A stretch of 64,000 bases of DNA from Candidatus Omnitrophota bacterium (GTDB taxonomy: Bacteria; Hinthialibacterota; Hinthialibacteria; OLB16): the NCBI GenBank assembly GCA_020632575.1, contig JACKFH010000020.1:1-64000 (forward strand), read 5' to 3'. The position numbers and the translations under genes are program-made. Shown here one piece after another: positions 61,157-64,000 of this stretch. A model generated the notes under the pieces. It saw only the letters and a program-made list of their open reading frames with translations. It made no database searches and was not told where the DNA came from. How positions within the stretch are numbered: the first letter of the stretch is position 1; each line of letters starts with the position of its first letter.

Positions 61157-63619
61157 TCAGTGGACGGGGATGGGACCGCTGAAACGGAATCGGTGGACCG
61201 GGAGGGGACACTCCGAGTCGACCCCTTTGACGCTTTTCCAGATGATCTCATTGAGCGCGAACATCGGTGCACGGTCGTATTCGGAAAAGTCCATACGCAG
61301 AGATTCCTCCGCTCCCCAGGCGGTTTTGGGATTCTTCTCATCGAGATCGATATTTGGCTTGAGGTGGGCGTACTCCACCGGGTGGGCCTGGTCGGTGAAC
61401 GCGGCATACATCGGTGTCGCGGCCGCATCGTACTGGCTCATCGGTTGTAACCCCAATAGGAGTTCAATGGTGCGAAGGACGGAACAGGTGGTGTAATGGG
61501 TGCTGTCCACATACCCGCGTCGAGCATAAGGACTGGCAAGCAATCCCACCGTTCGGCGAGCGTCGACATGATCCGGACCGTCCTGGGCGTCATCCTCAAT
61601 GGTGAAGACCGCCATCTCTGGCCAGTAATGGCTGTGTGAAACGCGGTCCAGAATCTGGCCCAATGCATAGTCATTGCTGGCGACACAGGCCCGTGTCGTG
61701 GGTTTATCCGGTGAGGTCCCATGTGTGTGGTCTTCGGGTAGGGCCAACACAATAAAATTCGGGAGACGTTTTTCCGGGTCTGGGTTGTCGAAATTCTTGT
61801 CGTATTCGTCGAACTCACGAATGAATTCGGCGGCGTTTTCCGTATCGCGCGCGCCCCACGACAAGTAATTGGGAGCGATGTGCCCCTCCAATCGAGCGAA
61901 GGCGGCGTTTATGGGTTTCATCGTGCCTTTTTCGCTTTGGCGTTCGGCAAACTCACCATAGGTCCGATAAGTGAGGCCTTTCATGGCGCATTGGTCCCAG
62001 AGATAACCAGAGGGGGGAATCATCGCCTCGGAGCGTGGAGCCAAACTCTTCCCGCCATAAGCGGCGGGCCAGGATTTCTCCACATAATCGGTGGCGTAAG
62101 CGGCGTTGGACCATTGGTGTCCATCGGCGCTGACCTCGGCATCGCAATAGAGATTGTCGAATAACACAAACTGTTCGGCGATGGCGTGATGGTTCGGTGT
62201 GGTCTCCTTTCCGAAAAGGCACAAGTTGGGATCGCCGTTGCCCTGGGGAAGATCGCCAAAAACCTGATCGTAGGTGCGATTCTCTTTGATGATGTAGAGC
62301 ACATGTTTGATGGGTGACCCGGCCCCAACAACACTGGGAACCACGGAGGGTGTGCCTGAGGTTGGCGCCGCTTGCGCCAATAGTTCGTCGTTGTAAGGAC
62401 AGTTTGCATAGACCTGTCGTGTCAGTTCAGGAAGCCGGGACCGATACTCATCGATTTCGAGGGTGTTGACCGCTCCCTCCATCAGAGTCTTGATCGTTTC
62501 GGTTTTCTCGTTCTCTTTGGGGTTTGGTCGCCTGGGCCCCTGGGGAGTGGGATAGGACCCGAGGCCTTTGGAATTTCCAATAAAAAGTTTCTCGCCATCC
62601 GGGCTGACAGCCAGGGCGGATGGGTACCAACCTGCCGGAATGAATCCCAAAACCGTGGTTTCCTCGGGCTCCTCGACGTCCACGACACAGATGTTGTTGT
62701 TATCCGCGTTGGCGACATACAAAGTCTCCTCTTCGGGATCGAGACAAAGCGCATTGGGTGTCGAACCTTCCGGGGCGCGTTCGTAGAGCGAGGTCACGAT
62801 GGTTCCGATGGCTCTTCCTTTCTCCGTATCAACCAGAGTGACTGCGTTATCGTTGGAGCAGCACACATACAGGATCCCTTTACTCGATAAGACCATGTCG
62901 GTGGGATTGTCCCCGACTCCGATGGTTGCCGTGGTTTTCAGGGAATTCGTGTCGATGACACTGACTGTGTCCGCGGCCCAGTTCGAACAGTACAGAGTTT
63001 TTCCATCGGAGGTCAGGACAAGGTCGCAGGGATTTCTTTCGACTCCGACACGACCCACCGACTCCCCAGTCTTGGTATCGAAAACAACGACCTCGTTGCG
63101 CTCGCGGTTGGCGGCGTACAGCAAATCTTTCTGGGGATGGTGCGCGAGGCCCGACCAGAAGATCTCCGCCTGCGGGAGATCTTGCTTGAGGTGGGCAAGC
63201 GGGGTTTCGCTGAGGATTTCATCCCGATACTCGAAAACGTAGATGGGGGCGCGGCTCTCCTTGCTCCTCTTGTCGTTTCCGCCCGAGACGTAAAGTTTGG
63301 AACCATCGGGACTCCAGGCCAATCCGAACCAGGCGGTGGGGACCGGCACTTGTTGCCGAACCTCTCCCGAGGCAGCGTCGATGATCACGAGACTGTGTGG
63401 GTTGTACCCGCAGGTGAGCGCAACCACTCCCCGTCCATCCGGGGTGGGAACGAGATTAAGAATCAGGTCGTTGGTTTCGACAGACTTCCCGACCGGTGTG
63501 ATCCTCCACCCATTCGGCAGTTCATAACCCTCCTTTGTGGGACCCGGCCACTCCGCGGAAAAGGTCGAAGGGCTGATCACCAAGAGGAGTAATAGGGAAA
63601 TTGAATGGATGTGTCTCAT
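61157..63619 (-). CDS. YncE-type beta-propeller fused to a phosphoesterase domain
   Basis: The 820-residue protein has a signal peptide (about 1-22) and a YVTN/YncE-type propeller (about 35-370; VVVFDTKTGESVGRV, LYVANADNNNICVVD). A phosphoesterase domain of the PF04185 type follows (about 430-790; VLYIIKENRTYDQVFGDLPQ, NLYCDAEVSADGHQWS, FTIEDDAQDGPDHVDARR). These residues fit the alkaline-phosphatase superfamily metal sites. It likely hydrolyses phosphoesters in the periplasm. This fused layout is known from many PVC and Bacteroidota genomes. It lies 159 bases upstream of the HzsA-like trio and may be transcribed with it. Confidence 0.88.
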   Translation of the reverse strand: MRHIHSISLLLLLVISPSTFSAEWPGPTKEGYELPNGWRITPVGKSVETNDLILNLVPTPDGRGVVALTCGYNPHSLVIIDAASGEVRQQVPVPTAWFGLAWSPDGSKLYVSGGNDKRSKESRAPIYVFEYRDEILSETPLAHLKQDLPQAEIFWSGLAHHPQKDLLYAANRERNEVVVFDTKTGESVGRVGVERNPCDLVLTSDGKTLYCSNWAADTVSVIDTNSLKTTATIGVGDNPTDMVLSSKGILYVCCSNDNAVTLVDTEKGRAIGTIVTSLYERAPEGSTPNALCLDPEEETLYVANADNNNICVVDVEEPEETTVLGFIPAGWYPSALAVSPDGEKLFIGNSKGLGSYPTPQGPRRPNPKENEKTETIKTLMEGAVNTLEIDEYRSRLPELTRQVYANCPYNDELLAQAAPTSGTPSVVPSVVGAGSPIKHVLYIIKENRTYDQVFGDLPQGNGDPNLCLFGKETTPNHHAIAEQFVLFDNLYCDAEVSADGHQWSNAAYATDYVEKSWPAAYGGKSLAPRSEAMIPPSGYLWDQCAMKGLTYRTYGEFAERQSEKGTMKPINAAFARLEGHIAPNYLSWGARDTENAAEFIREFDEYDKNFDNPDPEKRLPNFIVLALPEDHTHGTSPDKPTTRACVASNDYALGQILDRVSHSHYWPEMAVFTIEDDAQDGPDHVDARRTVGLLASPYARRGYVDSTHYTTCSVLRTIELLLGLQPMSQYDAAATPMYAAFTDQAHPVEYAHLKPNIDLDEKNPKTAWGAEESLRMDFSEYDRAPMFALNEIIWKSVKGVDSECPLPVHRFRFSGPIPVH

Positions 63620-63780
63620 TTTCTCATTCCAGTCTTTATTTGAAGGTGGGACAAACTTGCACCATTATACCACAGCCTGAAATAAGAGCGTTCCCTTTTG
63701 CATGTGAATCCGTGTGCCGGGCCAGGATCTCGAGGGTGAATTCCTTATGATGCTTGACGCGGCGTAATCCAGTTGCTCGC

Positions 63781-63978
63781 TCAGTCTGTGACTGCAATTA
63801 GGAAGACTGCGGTAATTACTCCTGCGACGGCGATTAGCGCTGATAGAAGAAGGCTCAATAATCCACTCCCGACAGGAAGTTCGTCTTCCTCATTTCCAAT
63901 AAGAAGTCGGAAACGCGCATATATGAATCCAGCAGCCGCACTGGTTAGAGATCCAAGGACAACCAAGCCGGTTCCCAT
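63781..63978 (-). CDS. small membrane protein, possibly truncated by the window edge
   Basis: The 65 residues form two hydrophobic helices (about 2-22 and 39-62) separated by a charged loop (RFRLLIGNEEDELPVG). No family is recognised. The frame remains open upstream to the window edge (PFTFW before the Met), so this may be the C-terminal part of a longer membrane protein. Confidence 0.4.
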   Translation of the reverse strand: MGTGLVVLGSLTSAAAGFIYARFRLLIGNEEDELPVGSGLLSLLLSALIAVAGVITAVFLIAVTD

Positions 63979-64000
63979 CCAAAAAGTGAACGGTTTGGGA

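Overview
The window looks like part of a chromosome from an uncultured Gram-negative bacterium. The sequence shows an outer-membrane barrel gene, a type IV pilin-like gene, Tat-type leaders and long Pro/Thr-rich linkers. Sulfatases, a LacI-controlled glycoside hydrolase locus and HzsA-like haem proteins with CXXCH motifs suggest a PVC-neighbourhood or candidate phylum such as Hydrogenedentota or Sumerlaeota. That placement is inference from gene content only. Nearly every gene lies on the minus strand, and I see no rRNA, tRNA or CRISPR array.

Region 1 (255-10524) is a compact six-gene operon. It encodes an inactive transglutaminase fused to seven membrane helices, an ATP-grasp ligase, a TPR protein of about 20 repeats, two collinear six-module surface proteins and an outer-membrane barrel. 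The two surface proteins differ mainly at the C-terminus: one ends in a short W-x-L-Y tail, the other in a Thr/Pro linker plus a dockerin-like EF-hand segment.

Region 2 (10896-22043) is an arsenic/metalloid island. Operon A is a thioredoxin-like protein with a Cys-Gly-Pro tail, a MacB-type ABC exporter and ArsR-1. Operon B is ArsR-2, an ArsP-type permease, a DGC-domain protein and ArsE-, ArsF- and ArsG-like proteins, interrupted by a palindromic repeat cluster. Operon C is arsC, acr3 and a small Cys-rich protein. Operons A and C carry the same inverted-repeat operator over their -10 boxes, which puts the uncharacterised ABC system in the arsenic regulon. A HigBA module, a truncated MazEF-like pair and an arsM remnant are embedded here.

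Region 3 (22149-40051) is a glycan-use locus. GH38, lacI, sulfatase, sodium:solute symporter and a CotH/lamin-tail protein form one operon. Three related beta-repeat surface proteins lie upstream, one fused to a GH99/GH71-like domain, followed by a divergent pilin-like gene. Five or six GTAAA-SS-TTTRC boxes sit in the intergenic regions. Four of these surface proteins, together with one from region 1, end in the same [N/D/E]-W-x-L-Y tail although they are otherwise unrelated. I consider this the most interesting signal in the window, a candidate undescribed C-terminal sorting tag.

Region 4 (40156-48907) is an accessory patch: two decayed copies of an integrase N-terminus, an IS5-family remnant, a glycosidase fragment, a Tat-type putative glycosidase, a GC-rich FAD oxidoreductase and a GH42/GH14-like hydrolase. 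Region 5 (48954-63619) holds a cytochrome-c/propeller protein, three tandem HzsA-like haem proteins (one intact, one with a single frameshift, one with many) and a propeller/phosphoesterase fusion.
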